Assembly: GCA_036475545.1 (NCBI GenBank)
Contig: JAZGAE010000092.1
Coordinates: 1-46,871, forward strand
Direction of reading: 5' to 3'
DNA length: 46,871 bases
Origin: JAZGAE01 sp036475545
Lineage (GTDB): Bacteria > Pseudomonadota > Alphaproteobacteria > DATDPM01
Positions 16,397-24,846 of the stretch are shown one piece after another (within the stretch, counting starts at the first letter, position 1; the number at the start of each line of letters is the position of its first letter). Position numbers and translations under genes: made by a program. The notes under the pieces were generated by a model. That model saw nothing but the letters and a program-made list of their open reading frames with translations. It had not been told where the DNA came from and did not search any database.

Positions 16397-16969
16397 TCAA
16401 CCGTTTCCCGCCCGCGCCCGCACGATGCGATGGAGCCGGGTGAGGCCGGCATCGCGGATGCCGAGTTCGTCCAGGTGCGCGACCGTGTTCTCGAGATAGG
16501 CGCGGCAGCTCCCCATATCGCCCTCGCCCTGCAAGATGAGATCGGCGGTGCGCGCCGGGGCGAGCTTGCCGGCGTACTGGCGGTGGCCGCGGTTGGCGAC
16601 ATAGGCGAGCGCCTTGACCCGCCGGCCCTGCGGGCCCCTTTCCGCATCGAGCAGCCGCACGGGCAAGTCGCGGGGGCGATAGACGCGGGTGATCATCTCG
16701 CGCTCGTGGAGACGGCGCAGCGTCTCGTCTGCATCCCTTGCGGCGATGCGGAACGCCAATCCCCGGCACGAGCCCCCGGGGTCCAGCCCCAGCACCAGCC
16801 CGGGGCGTTGCGGCGTCCCCCGGTAAAAATGCGAGTAGATGCAGAAGGCGCGGTGGTAGCCCAGGACCAGGGCGCGGCGCACCTCGGCATAGCGGAACGG
16901 GCGGTCCCACATCAGCGCCCCGTAGGCGAACACCCAGACCTCGCGGGACCTTGGCGCAACCAATCGCAA
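16397..16969 (-). CDS. chaC: ChaC-like glutathione gamma-glutamylcyclotransferase
   Basis: A 190-residue cytoplasmic enzyme expected to cleave glutathione into 5-oxoproline and Cys-Gly. The substrate loop VFAYGALMWDRPF is at 13-25; the usual YGSLxW serine is alanine here. The probable catalytic glutamate is E91 in LHEREM, followed by VYRPRDLPV. The middle segment FCIYSHFYRGTPQRPGLVLGL is typical of the ChaC branch. ATG at 16969. It is convergent with nrdJ and divergent from the DUF2125 gene. Confidence 0.88.
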   Translation of the reverse strand: MRLVAPRSREVWVFAYGALMWDRPFRYAEVRRALVLGYHRAFCIYSHFYRGTPQRPGLVLGLDPGGSCRGLAFRIAARDADETLRRLHEREMITRVYRPRDLPVRLLDAERGPQGRRVKALAYVANRGHRQYAGKLAPARTADLILQGEGDMGSCRAYLENTVAHLDELGIRDAGLTRLHRIVRARAGNG

Positions 16970-17134
16970 CCTCCCCGTGGCCCGCGGCCCGGCCCGTCGG
17001 GGCGCTGGCCGCGGCCTCGAGCCAGTGTAGCAGGCCGGCGCCCGGCGCTCATGCGCCGCGGCGCGGCCCGCGCGCGAGGGGGGCGAGGCCGGTCCCGGCG
17101 CTGGGCCATGAAACGCCGCACCCAGTACCCTCTA

Positions 17135-17185
17135 TCCTAATAGGACGGCAAGCTACGCTATAAGTTGCGGCAAGCTGCGCTATAA
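17135..17185 (+). repeat. Direct repeat and palindrome upstream of the DUF2125 gene
   Basis: An 18-base sequence occurs twice, 17146-17163 and 17168-17185 (17 of 18 identical), with a 22-base period, about two helical turns. Each copy ends in CGCTATAA. A perfect 11-base palindrome TCCTAATAGGA (17135-17145) lies immediately before. The pair sits 34-73 bases upstream of the ATG, so it may be a promoter or operator duplication. Confidence 0.7.
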
Positions 17186-17218
17186 ACGGGGGCCTGGAGC
17201 CGCCCCCGGAAGAGGTTG

Positions 17219-18298
17219 ATGATTCGCCGCACGCTCGCTTTCACCGCCGCCGTCCTCTTAGGTCTCGTCGTCGCCGGCACCGCCTACTGGCATTACGCGG
17301 CGGCAAGGCTCAGCGAGGGGATCGCGGTCTGGGCGGAGGAGCGCCGGGCCGAGGGGATGGACGCCACCTACAGCAGCCTCGAGGTGACCGGCTTCCCCTG
17401 GCTCCTTCGGGCGAGCGTGCGCGATCCGGTGCTCGCCCGGCCCGAGCGCCCGGCGGCCGCGACGGGGCAGACGCCAGGCGAGGGCGACGAGCCGGCCTGG
17501 GCGTGGCGCGGCAGCGAACTGGTCGCGGCGTTCAGGCCGTGGCGGCCCCGCACGCTTGATCTCCGCTTTCCCGGCACGCATCAGATCACGTTGCCCCTCG
17601 ACGAGGACGGCTGGACCGTGTTCGCGGCCGCGGCGCGCGCCTCCGGCACCCTCGACCTCAACTCCGCGGGCGCCCCTGAGAGCGGCGTGTTCAGGGCCGA
17701 GGATCTGGATCTGGTGTCGGAGGACGGCGGCGCGTCGCTCGCCATCGCGCGCGGCAACCTTGCCGTATCCGCCTACCCCCCAGGGGCACCGAGGCACCTG
17801 GGCACGACGCTCGATCTCACGTTCACGGGCGAGGACCTTGACCTGCCCCCCGACCCGGAGCCGCCGCTGGGCCGGCGCATCTCCACCCTCCAGGCGACGC
17901 TGAGCCTCCTCGGGGTGCTGCCGCCGGGGCCCTTGGCCGAGGCCGCCGCCGAATGGCGCAGGGACGGGGGCACGGTCGAGCTGCACCGGCTCTATCTCGA
18001 CTGGGGGCCGCTGGAGGTCGAGGCCGGGGGCACGCTGGCGCTCGATGCCGAGTTGCAGCCGATGGGCGCGTTGACGGCCACCATCCGCGGCTTCGCCGAG
18101 ACCATCGACGCGCTGGTGGCGAAAGGCTTGGTCAAGGCCCGCGACGGGGCCACCGCGAAGGTCGTTCTGGGACTGCTGGCCAAGGAGCCCGAGGGCGGCG
18201 GCGCGCCCGAGGTTACCGTGCCTTTGACCGTGCAGAACGGGCGGCTCTACGTCGGGCCGGTGGTGCTATTCCGGCTTCCGAAGGTTCCGTGGGGCTGA
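17219..18298 (+). CDS. DUF2125 domain-containing protein
   Basis: A 359-residue protein of an uncharacterised alphaproteobacterial family. A hydrophobic N-terminus (residues ~6-22) acts as signal anchor, and the rest is a beta-rich extracytoplasmic domain with the usual features: EVTGFPW near residue 50 and a C-terminal NGRLYVGPVVLFRLPKVPW. It resembles the repeated-beta architecture of AsmA-like lipid-interacting proteins, but that is only a resemblance. An upstream TTG at 17216 is in frame; ATG at 17219 with GGAAGAGG before it is preferred. The last 86 bp overlap the end of the convergent tyrC gene. Confidence 0.85.
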   Translation: MIRRTLAFTAAVLLGLVVAGTAYWHYAAARLSEGIAVWAEERRAEGMDATYSSLEVTGFPWLLRASVRDPVLARPERPAAATGQTPGEGDEPAWAWRGSELVAAFRPWRPRTLDLRFPGTHQITLPLDEDGWTVFAAAARASGTLDLNSAGAPESGVFRAEDLDLVSEDGGASLAIARGNLAVSAYPPGAPRHLGTTLDLTFTGEDLDLPPDPEPPLGRRISTLQATLSLLGVLPPGPLAEAAAEWRRDGGTVELHRLYLDWGPLEVEAGGTLALDAELQPMGALTATIRGFAETIDALVAKGLVKARDGATAKVVLGLLAKEPEGGGAPEVTVPLTVQNGRLYVGPVVLFRLPKVPWG

Positions 18299-19262
18299 AC
18301 GAGCCGGCCTGGCCGGCCTCGACCACGCTGCGCCGCAGCGCCCGGGTTCGGGCGAAGAGGTCTTCGAGGATCTCGCCCTCGCCCCAGCGGATGGCCCGCT
18401 GCAGGGCGGTGAGGTCCTCGGTGAACCGCCCGAGCATCTCCAGCACCGCGTCGCGGTTGTTGAGGAATATGTCCCGCCACATCGCCGGGTCGCTTGCGGC
18501 GATGCGGGTGAAATCGCGGAACCCGCCGGCGGCGAACTTGATGACCTCGGACCTGGTGTGTTCCTCGACGTCGGTCGCGGTGCCGACGATGGTGTAGGCG
18601 ATGAGATGGGGAAGGTGCGAGGTGATGGCCAGGACCTTGTCGTGGTGCAGGGGATCCATGATCTCGATCTCCATGCCGGCGCGCCGCCACAGCTCCTCGA
18701 CCCGCACCACCGCCTCGGCGTCGGTGCCGGGGGGCGGGGTCAGGATGCACCAGCGCCCCCGGAACAGCTCGGCGAATCCGGCCTCGGGCCCGGAATGCTC
18801 GGTCCCGGCGACCGGGTGGCCGGGCACGAAATGGACGTTCTCGGGGATATGGGGGCTGAGGGCCCGGATCACCGCCTGCTTGACCGAGCCCACGTCGCTG
18901 ACGATCGCGCCCGGCTTGAGGTTGGGGCCGATCGCCGCGGCGATGTCGGCGTAGCTTCCGAGCGGAGTGCAGATCATCACCAGGTCCGCGTCCCGCACGG
19001 CCGCGGCCGGGTCCTTGGTGACGCTGTCGACGAAGCCGAGCTCCATCGCCTTGTTCAGGGTCGCCCTGGTGCGGGCGCATCCGACCACGTGCCGGGCCAG
19101 CCGGTCGCGTTTGACGACCCGCGCCAGCGACGAGCCGATGAGGCCGAGGCCGATGATCGCGATGCGCCCGAAGAGCGGCGCCGCCTTGGATCTGGACCGG
19201 GCCGCGGCCGTCCGCCGCTTGCCGCGCCCGGCGGTCCCCTGGGTTGGCCGTTTCTTCGTCAC
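18213..19262 (-). CDS. tyrC: Prephenate/arogenate (cyclohexadienyl) dehydrogenase
   Basis: Oxidative decarboxylation of prephenate or arogenate in tyrosine synthesis. 349 residues. The Rossmann motif GLGLIG is at 38-43, and the catalytic histidine region HPVAGTEHSG at 149-158. The GTG start at 19262 overlaps the hisC stop (GTGA), and the longer frame to 19664 is only read-through of hisC. Compared with the family the N-terminus has a basic ~30-residue extension and the C-terminus a ~30-residue arginine/alanine-rich tail. The tail is the part that overlaps the DUF2125 gene. Forms an operon with hisC and the chorismate mutase gene, a standard aromatic amino-acid arrangement. Confidence 0.93.
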   Translation of the reverse strand: MTKKRPTQGTAGRGKRRTAAARSRSKAAPLFGRIAIIGLGLIGSSLARVVKRDRLARHVVGCARTRATLNKAMELGFVDSVTKDPAAAVRDADLVMICTPLGSYADIAAAIGPNLKPGAIVSDVGSVKQAVIRALSPHIPENVHFVPGHPVAGTEHSGPEAGFAELFRGRWCILTPPPGTDAEAVVRVEELWRRAGMEIEIMDPLHHDKVLAITSHLPHLIAYTIVGTATDVEEHTRSEVIKFAAGGFRDFTRIAASDPAMWRDIFLNNRDAVLEMLGRFTEDLTALQRAIRWGEGEILEDLFARTRALRRSVVEAGQAGSFSPTEPSEAGIAPPARRRAARSARSKAR

Positions 19263-20359
19263 GACCGCTTCACGAACGCCTCGAGGGCGTCGACGAGGGC
19301 GCGCATCTCCTCCTCGAGGCCAATGGTGACGCGCAGACAGTCGGCGAGGCCGTAGTTCTCCACCGGCCGCAGGATGATGCCCTTCTCGCGCAGGAAACGG
19401 TCCGCGGCCGCGGCGCCCCGTTCCGGGTCGTCGCCGAACCGCACCAGCAGGAAGTTGGTGATGCTGGGGTAGGCCTGCAGCCCCAGTCCGGCCAAGCGCT
19501 CGGCGAGCCAACCGCGCCAGGTCTCGTTGTGGTCGCGCGCGGCCTCGGTGAACGCCACGTCCTCGATCGCCGCCACGCCGGCGGCCTGGGCGGCGGCGTT
19601 GACGTTGAACGGCGCGCGCAGCCGGTTGAGCGCGTCGGCCACGCCCGGCGGGCAATAGGCCCACCCCAGCCGAAGCGCGCTCAGCGCGAAGATCTTCGAG
19701 AAGGTCCGCGTCATCACCACGTTCGCGCCCGCGTCGACCAGCTCGAGTCCCGGCGAATAGTCGCCCGCCGTGACGAACTCGGCATAGGCCGCGTCGATGA
19801 CGAGCAGCACGTCCTCTCCGAGCTCGCTGCGCAGGCGGTGCATCTCATCGCGGTCGAGGTAGCTGCCGGTGGGGTTGTTGGGGTTGGCGAGAAAGAGGAC
19901 GCGCGTGCGCGGGCCGACCCGCTCGAGGAGCGCGTCCACGTCCGCCCTGAGACCCGTCTCCGGGGCCGCCACCGGCGTGGCGCCGACGCCACGCGCGAGG
20001 ATGGGGTACATGAGGAACCCGTGGGCGCTGTAGAGCACCTCGTCTCCCGGCCCGGCATAGGCGTGGGCGAGGAGGGCCAAGAGCTCGTCGGAGCCGTTCC
20101 CGCACACGATGCGCTCAGGGGGCAGCCCGAAGCGCGCGCCGATCGCCTCGCGCAGCTTCGCCACTTCCCCGTCCGGGTAGCGATGGAGTTCGTCCGCGAC
20201 CCCGCGGAAGGCCTCGACGGCGTGCGGGCTGGGGCCGAGCGCACTTTCGTTCGAGGCCAGCCTGATGGGGCGCTCGATTCCGGGAAGGCGCGATTTGCCG
20301 CCGACGTACGGCGCGATGTCGAGGATCCCCGGACGGGCGGAGATGGCCGTCATCCTCAC
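19259..20359 (-). CDS. hisC: Histidinol-phosphate aminotransferase (also likely aromatic aminotransferase)
   Basis: A 366-residue fold-type I PLP aminotransferase. Visible residues are ANPNNPTGS (158-166), D189-A-A-Y192, the PLP lysine K222 in TRTFSKIFALSALRLGW, and the C-terminal RVTIG. HisC makes histidinol phosphate in histidine synthesis. When placed between chorismate mutase and tyrC, as here, members often also transaminate prephenate or aromatic keto acids, so a main role in tyrosine/phenylalanine synthesis is plausible. GTG at 20359 or ATG at 20353 can start it, one base or seven bases after the upstream stop. Confidence 0.92.
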   Translation of the reverse strand: MRMTAISARPGILDIAPYVGGKSRLPGIERPIRLASNESALGPSPHAVEAFRGVADELHRYPDGEVAKLREAIGARFGLPPERIVCGNGSDELLALLAHAYAGPGDEVLYSAHGFLMYPILARGVGATPVAAPETGLRADVDALLERVGPRTRVLFLANPNNPTGSYLDRDEMHRLRSELGEDVLLVIDAAYAEFVTAGDYSPGLELVDAGANVVMTRTFSKIFALSALRLGWAYCPPGVADALNRLRAPFNVNAAAQAAGVAAIEDVAFTEAARDHNETWRGWLAERLAGLGLQAYPSITNFLLVRFGDDPERGAAAADRFLREKGIILRPVENYGLADCLRVTIGLEEEMRALVDALEAFVKRS

Positions 20360-20360
20360 C

Positions 20361-21251
20361 TCACGGCCCGTCGCCCGGTCGATCGGCCAGATCTTCGTCG
20401 CCGAAGGGAATGGCGTAGCCGCCCGCCTGAATCGCCCGAACGATCGAATTCTCCGGGCTTTCCAGCAGCCGCTCCATGCGGGGGTCGTCCGGGGCGACGA
20501 ACTCGCCGATCTCGACCAGGTACAGCCAGCTTTCCGGGTCCTCGCTGACCTGCCACTCGCCGACGTAGCCGGGCTCGAGGCCGGCAGCCTCCATGGCCTC
20601 GGTGAAACGCGACCGGCTGAGCTCGCCCTTGGTCTCGATAACGAGGAGGGAGTGGTCGTCGCCGGTGTGCTCCTGCGGCATGCGGGCGATGGCGACGGCG
20701 TGCAGGCCCTTCGCGCGGCCGTCTCCTTCGCCCGCGAACGGGAGCCTCGCGACGATGCGAAGCGATTCCGCGTCTTGCGAGGCGAGGTGCCGCCACCACG
20801 GATCGGGGCTCGACTCGTGCGGCCAGGGCAAGACGCCGACGGAGGCCGCGCCCTCGCTCACCGCGCGCACGACCTGGGCAACCGTCGGATACGCGGTCAT
20901 CGGCGTGGACGCGCCGTACTGGTCGCGCGCCAAGTCCCAGTAACCGGCATGGTCCTCGGGCGCGAAAACGGCCACCTCCAACGGCCCTTGGAGGCGCACC
21001 AGGGCCCCCATGATTTCACGCCAGAGGCGCACCAGCGAGGTCTTGGGGAAATTGCCGCGGTGGCGGCCGATCAAGCGGCGCAGAATGGTGGCTTCGCGGG
21101 CGGGGCGATGGTAGGCGGAGTTGTTTTCCCCTTTGATGCTTCGAATCTTCTCCACCACCCTAGTGCGGCGCATCAGCAGATCGTGAATGTCGTCATCGAT
21201 CTGGTCGATTTCTTGGCGCAGCTTGTCCAGAGTCGGTTCGGATGGAGACAT
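20361..21251 (-). CDS. Chorismate mutase (AroQ class) with degenerate prephenate dehydratase-like domain
   Basis: A 296-residue protein. Residues 5-88 are an AroQ-type chorismate mutase, which turns chorismate into prephenate (LDKLRQEIDQIDDDIHDLL, then R31, K40, R52/E53). Residues ~90-235 look like a prephenate dehydratase fold (PLEVAVFAPEDHA, TVAQVVRAVSEGAASVGVLP), but the catalytic Thr-Arg-Phe signature is absent: the equivalent place reads DDHSLLVIETKG. Residues ~240-285 resemble a weak ACT domain. Such proteins accompany hisC-tyrC in Rhodospirillales. ATG at 21251; the frame beyond it (to 21401) is not family-like. First gene of the minus-strand operon. Confidence 0.85.
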   Translation of the reverse strand: MSPSEPTLDKLRQEIDQIDDDIHDLLMRRTRVVEKIRSIKGENNSAYHRPAREATILRRLIGRHRGNFPKTSLVRLWREIMGALVRLQGPLEVAVFAPEDHAGYWDLARDQYGASTPMTAYPTVAQVVRAVSEGAASVGVLPWPHESSPDPWWRHLASQDAESLRIVARLPFAGEGDGRAKGLHAVAIARMPQEHTGDDHSLLVIETKGELSRSRFTEAMEAAGLEPGYVGEWQVSEDPESWLYLVEIGEFVAPDDPRMERLLESPENSIVRAIQAGGYAIPFGDEDLADRPGDGP

Positions 21252-21319
21252 ATCCCAAGAATGGCCAGGAAGGGGACCGATAGTAGTAGTCGTAGACGCC
21301 CGTAAAATCAAAGAAAACG

Positions 21320-21349
21320 TTGACAGTGCAGGCGCTTGCTCCCTACCTA
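21320..21349 (+). promoter_or_regulatory. Probable sigma-70 promoter of metXW
   Basis: Perfect -35 TTGACA (21320-21325), 18-base spacer, -10 TACCTA (21344-21349). The expected start is ~35 bases before the metX ATG. No SAM-II or other SAM riboswitch fold was recognised in this short leader. Confidence 0.45.
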
Positions 21350-21391
21350 TGCACGCCTTGCCGAGGCATTCTTGATCACGGTCAATTGTCG

Positions 21392-22561
21392 ATGAGCGCA
21401 CTGAACGGCCCCGCGTCCCGACCGCCGGTCGGCGGCGAGCTTCCCGGCTACCGCGTCGAGCTCGGCGCGGACACGCCGCTGCGACTCGACTGCGGGGTGG
21501 ACCTCGGTCCTTTCACCATCGCCTATCAGACCCACGGCGAGCTCAACCAGGACAAGTCCAACGCCATCCTCGTCTGCCATGCCCTCACCGGCGATCAGTT
21601 CGTCACGGAGTCGCATCCCGTCACCGGCAAGCCCGGCTGGTGGCATCTCATGGTCGGACCGGGCAAGCCGTTGGACACCGAGCGCTACTTCATCCTCTGT
21701 TCCAACGTGCTGGGCGGATGCATGGGCTCCAGCGGGCCCATGGACAGCGACCCCGAGACGGGCCATCCCTACGGCCTGAAGTATCCCATGATTACCGTCG
21801 CCGACTGGGTGCGGGCGCAGAGGCTGCTGATCGATCACCTCGGCATCGAGCAGCTGTTCTGCGTCATCGGCGGCTCCATGGGCGGCATGCAGGTGCTGCA
21901 GTGGGCGTCCAGCTATCCGGAGCGGGTCTTCACCGCCGTGCCGATAGCGGCGGCGGCGCGCCACTCGGCCCAGAACATCGCCTTTCACGAGGTCGGACGC
22001 CAGGCCATCATGGCCGATCCCGACTGGTGCGACGGCGACTATCAGCGCCTCGGCAAGCGCCCGCACCGCGGGCTCGCGGTGGCGCGGATGGCGGCCCACA
22101 TCACCTATCTCTCCGACGAGGCCCTGCACCGCAAGTTCGGGCGCAGCCTTCAGGAAGGGGGCAGATTCACCTACGGGTTCGGCCCGGACTTCCAGGTGGA
22201 AAGCTACCTTCGCCACCAGGGCATCACCTTCGTCGACCGGTTCGACGCCAACTCGTACCTCTACATCACCCGGGCGATGGACTATTTCGACTTGGTCGAG
22301 GAACACGGCGGCGCGCTGCCCAAGGCGTTCGAGACCACCAAGGTGCGGTTCTGCGTGATCTCGTTCACCAGCGACTGGCTGTTCCCCACTTCGGAAAGCC
22401 GCGCGATCGTGCATGCGCTCAACGCCGTGGCCGCCAACGTGAGCTTCGTCGAGGTCGAGTCGGACAAGGGCCACGACGCCTTCCTTCTGGAAGAGCCCGA
22501 GCTCCACGCCACGCTCACCGGGTTCCTCAACGGCGCCGCCAAGCATCGCGGCCTGAGATGA
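21392..22561 (+). CDS. metX: Homoserine O-acyltransferase MetX
   Basis: Acylates homoserine (acetyl- or succinyl-CoA) at the entry to methionine synthesis. A 389-residue alpha/beta hydrolase with nucleophile S162 in GGSMGGMQ, aspartate D328 in SDWLFP and histidine H361 in KGHDAF. HALTGDQ, NVLGGCMGSSGP and DANSYLYITRAMDYFD are family signatures. Many alphaproteobacterial MetX enzymes use succinyl-CoA, so the acyl donor cannot be stated from sequence alone. ATG at 21392 follows a clear promoter; the longer frame to 21320 would start inside the -35 box. Its stop overlaps the metW start. Confidence 0.95.
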   Translation: MSALNGPASRPPVGGELPGYRVELGADTPLRLDCGVDLGPFTIAYQTHGELNQDKSNAILVCHALTGDQFVTESHPVTGKPGWWHLMVGPGKPLDTERYFILCSNVLGGCMGSSGPMDSDPETGHPYGLKYPMITVADWVRAQRLLIDHLGIEQLFCVIGGSMGGMQVLQWASSYPERVFTAVPIAAAARHSAQNIAFHEVGRQAIMADPDWCDGDYQRLGKRPHRGLAVARMAAHITYLSDEALHRKFGRSLQEGGRFTYGFGPDFQVESYLRHQGITFVDRFDANSYLYITRAMDYFDLVEEHGGALPKAFETTKVRFCVISFTSDWLFPTSESRAIVHALNAVAANVSFVEVESDKGHDAFLLEEPELHATLTGFLNGAAKHRGLR

Positions 22562-23196
22562 CGGTGACGGCCCGCGTCGAGGAGCTGCGCGCCCAGCTTC
22601 GCGCCGACCTCCAGATCATCGCCGACATAGTGCAGCCGGGCAGCCGGGTGCTCGACGTGGGCTGCGGGGACGGCGCGCTGCTGGACTACCTGGCTCACTT
22701 CAAGGAGGTGGACGGCCGCGGCATGGAGATCAGCCAGGCCGGTGTCAACGCCTGCGTCGAGCATGGGCTTTCGGTCATCCAGGGGGACGCCGACGCCGAT
22801 CTCAAGGACTACCCCTCGGATGCCTTCGACTATGTCGTCCTCAGCCAGACCCTGCAGGCGACACGTGATCCCAGGGGCGTCTTAGGCGAACTCGTGCGCA
22901 TCGGGCGCCGGGCCATCGTGTCGTTTCCCAATTTCGGCGGCTGGCGCTCGCGGCTGCAACTCCTGCTTCGCGGGCGCATGCCGGTGACGGAACAGCTTTG
23001 CTACCAGTGGTACGAGACGCCCAACATCCACCTGTGCACGATCCGCGACTTCGTCACCTTGTGCCGGGAGCTGGGCATCACCATCGAGCGCAGCATCAGC
23101 CTCGATGCCAAGGGGCGCGTGCGGCCTTTCTACTCCGCCCTGCGGCTCGACAACCTGTTCAGCGACCAGGGAATCTTCCTTCTCGGCAAGGGTTGA
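22558..23196 (+). CDS. metW: Methionine biosynthesis protein MetW
   Basis: A 212-residue methyltransferase-fold protein. Motif I is VLDVGCGDGALLDYL (31-45), and the MetW signatures VLSQTLQATRDP, SFPNFGGWRSRLQLL and YQWYETPNIHLCTIRDF are present. MetW pairs with MetX and is needed for full homoserine acyltransferase activity in some bacteria. The ATG overlaps the metX stop (ATGA), so the genes are coupled. Its last 38 bp overlap the 3' end of the convergent methyltransferase gene. Confidence 0.95.
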   Translation: MTVTARVEELRAQLRADLQIIADIVQPGSRVLDVGCGDGALLDYLAHFKEVDGRGMEISQAGVNACVEHGLSVIQGDADADLKDYPSDAFDYVVLSQTLQATRDPRGVLGELVRIGRRAIVSFPNFGGWRSRLQLLLRGRMPVTEQLCYQWYETPNIHLCTIRDFVTLCRELGITIERSISLDAKGRVRPFYSALRLDNLFSDQGIFLLGKG

Positions 23197-23947
23197 GCGG
23201 GACCGCTCGAGCGGCGGACCCGCCGCCCTCGGCGGCCCCCTTGGGAAGCGACACGAATATCGGGCGGCGATGGCGCACCGGCTGCGCGGTCGCCCCGTAG
23301 ATTTGCTTGCTTGCCTCGACCAGCACCACCCCGGCGAAAGTGCGGAACCAGCGCTCGCCCACCTTCTCCCAGGCCGGGGCGGCGGCAAGGGCCATGCGCG
23401 ACGCGCTCGGCGGCACGAACAGCGCCGCCGCCGACTGCTCCGGCATGAACATGTTGTCGCGCAACAGCCGCGAGAGCTGCGTTTGGGTATAGGGCCGGCC
23501 GTGGCCGAAGGGCGTGCTGTCGATCCGCGCCCAGATGCCGCGCCTGTTGGGCACGATCAGCGTGAGCCGCCCGTTGTCGGCGAGAACGCGCCATATCTCG
23601 CGCAGCATGGGACGCAGTTGGTCGCTGACCTCGAGGGCGTGGGCCAACAGCACGCGGTCGAACAGGTTGTCGGGAAACGGCAAATCGGCCTCGTCCGTCA
23701 GCGCCACCAGCCCGGGCCCCTTCGCCGGCCAGTGCAGCACGCCCTGGGAGGACGGCATCGCCGCCACGACGCGCTCGGCCTCCGCGCGGAAGGGGTGCAA
23801 ATACGGCGTGCCGTAGCCGAGGCCGAGGACGCGCATGCCCCGGACGTCCGGCCAGATCCGGCGAAGCCGGTGCCGGACGAGGCGGCAGGCCGCGCTCCCC
23901 AGGGGGGACTGATAGAAGTCCCTCAGATCGATGACGTCGGTCGCCAT
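23159..23947 (-). CDS. Class I SAM-dependent methyltransferase (gloB-linked)
   Basis: A 262-residue protein with a Methyltransf_11 core. The first strand and loop read RVLGLGYGTPYL (39-50), a variant of the GxGxG motif. FDRVLLAHALEVSD and LREIWRVLADNGRLTLIVPN follow. Family members commonly sit divergent from gloB in alphaproteobacteria. The substrate is unknown. The C-terminus after RRPIFVSLPKG is a ~30-residue non-conserved tail that overlaps metW by 38 bp on the other strand. ATG at 23947. Confidence 0.85.
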   Translation of the reverse strand: MATDVIDLRDFYQSPLGSAACRLVRHRLRRIWPDVRGMRVLGLGYGTPYLHPFRAEAERVVAAMPSSQGVLHWPAKGPGLVALTDEADLPFPDNLFDRVLLAHALEVSDQLRPMLREIWRVLADNGRLTLIVPNRRGIWARIDSTPFGHGRPYTQTQLSRLLRDNMFMPEQSAAALFVPPSASRMALAAAPAWEKVGERWFRTFAGVVLVEASKQIYGATAQPVRHRRPIFVSLPKGAAEGGGSAARAVPLNPCREGRFPGR

Positions 23948-24061
23948 AACGGCCCCAGTCTAGCACATCCGGCGCGGTGGCAGCGGCGCGGCGTTGATGA
24001 TAAGCTCGCCCGCCGCGGCGAACGCGACCGTGAGACCCTCCGGCGATCTCCAGAGACGGCG

Positions 24062-24832
24062 ATGAAGACTCTCGAGATTCACCAGATCCCGGTGTTGAAT
24101 GACAACTATGTCTATCTGGTCCGGGAGCCGACCGACGGTGTCTGCGCCGCCGTGGACCCGGCGCTGGCCCAGCCCGTGCTGGAAGCCCTCGGCGAGCTCG
24201 GCTGGAGCCTCACCCACATCCTCAATACCCATCACCACTGGGACCACACCGGCGGCAATCTGGAGATCAAGCGGGCCACGGGGTGCACCGTCGTGGGCCC
24301 GCGCGCCGAAGCCGCCCGCATTCCCGGGATCGACGTCGCGCTGACCGACGGCGAGCTTTACCGCTTCGGCTCGGAACAGGCGGAGGTCTTGGACATCCCG
24401 GGGCACACCCGGGGCCACATCGCCTATTGGTTCGCCCGCTCGCGGGCGCTTTTTTGCGGCGACACGCTGTTCGCGCTGGGATGCGGCCGGCTGTTCGAGG
24501 GAACGCCGACCCAGATGTGGGGATCGCTCACCAAGCTGAGGGAGCTGCCCGGCGACGCCCGCGTCTACTGCGCGCACGAATACACCCAGACCAACGCCCG
24601 CTTCGCCCTCACGGTGGAACCGGACAATGCCGCGCTCAAGGCGCGCGCCGAGAAGGTGAACGCGCTCAGGGCCGAAGGCAGGCCCACGGTCCCCTCCACC
24701 ATGGAGGAGGAACGCCGGACCAATCCTTTTCTCCGCGCCGACGACGCCCGCCTCCAGCACGCCATCGGCATGGACGGGGCCGACCCGGTGATGGTCTTCG
24801 CCGAGGTCCGCCACCGCAAGGACTCGTTCTAG
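24062..24832 (+). CDS. gloB: Hydroxyacylglutathione hydrolase (glyoxalase II)
   Basis: A 256-residue metallo-beta-lactamase-fold enzyme that hydrolyses S-lactoylglutathione to D-lactate and glutathione, completing methylglyoxal detoxification. The metal ligands are all visible: THHHWDH with H57, H59, D61 and H62; H115 in GHTRGH; D134 in CGDTLF; H172 in CAHEYT. The C-terminal substrate-binding helical domain (TVPSTMEEERRTNPFLR) is present. ATG at 24062. Convergent with phaB, 14 bp between the stops. Confidence 0.96.
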   Translation: MKTLEIHQIPVLNDNYVYLVREPTDGVCAAVDPALAQPVLEALGELGWSLTHILNTHHHWDHTGGNLEIKRATGCTVVGPRAEAARIPGIDVALTDGELYRFGSEQAEVLDIPGHTRGHIAYWFARSRALFCGDTLFALGCGRLFEGTPTQMWGSLTKLRELPGDARVYCAHEYTQTNARFALTVEPDNAALKARAEKVNALRAEGRPTVPSTMEEERRTNPFLRADDARLQHAIGMDGADPVMVFAEVRHRKDSF

Positions 24833-24846
24833 CCCCGGCCTCGGCC

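Noticed and set aside
21252..21391. SAM-II riboswitch before metX
   Set aside because: Such elements are common upstream of methionine genes in alphaproteobacteria, but the conserved core could not be found here; only a promoter was seen.
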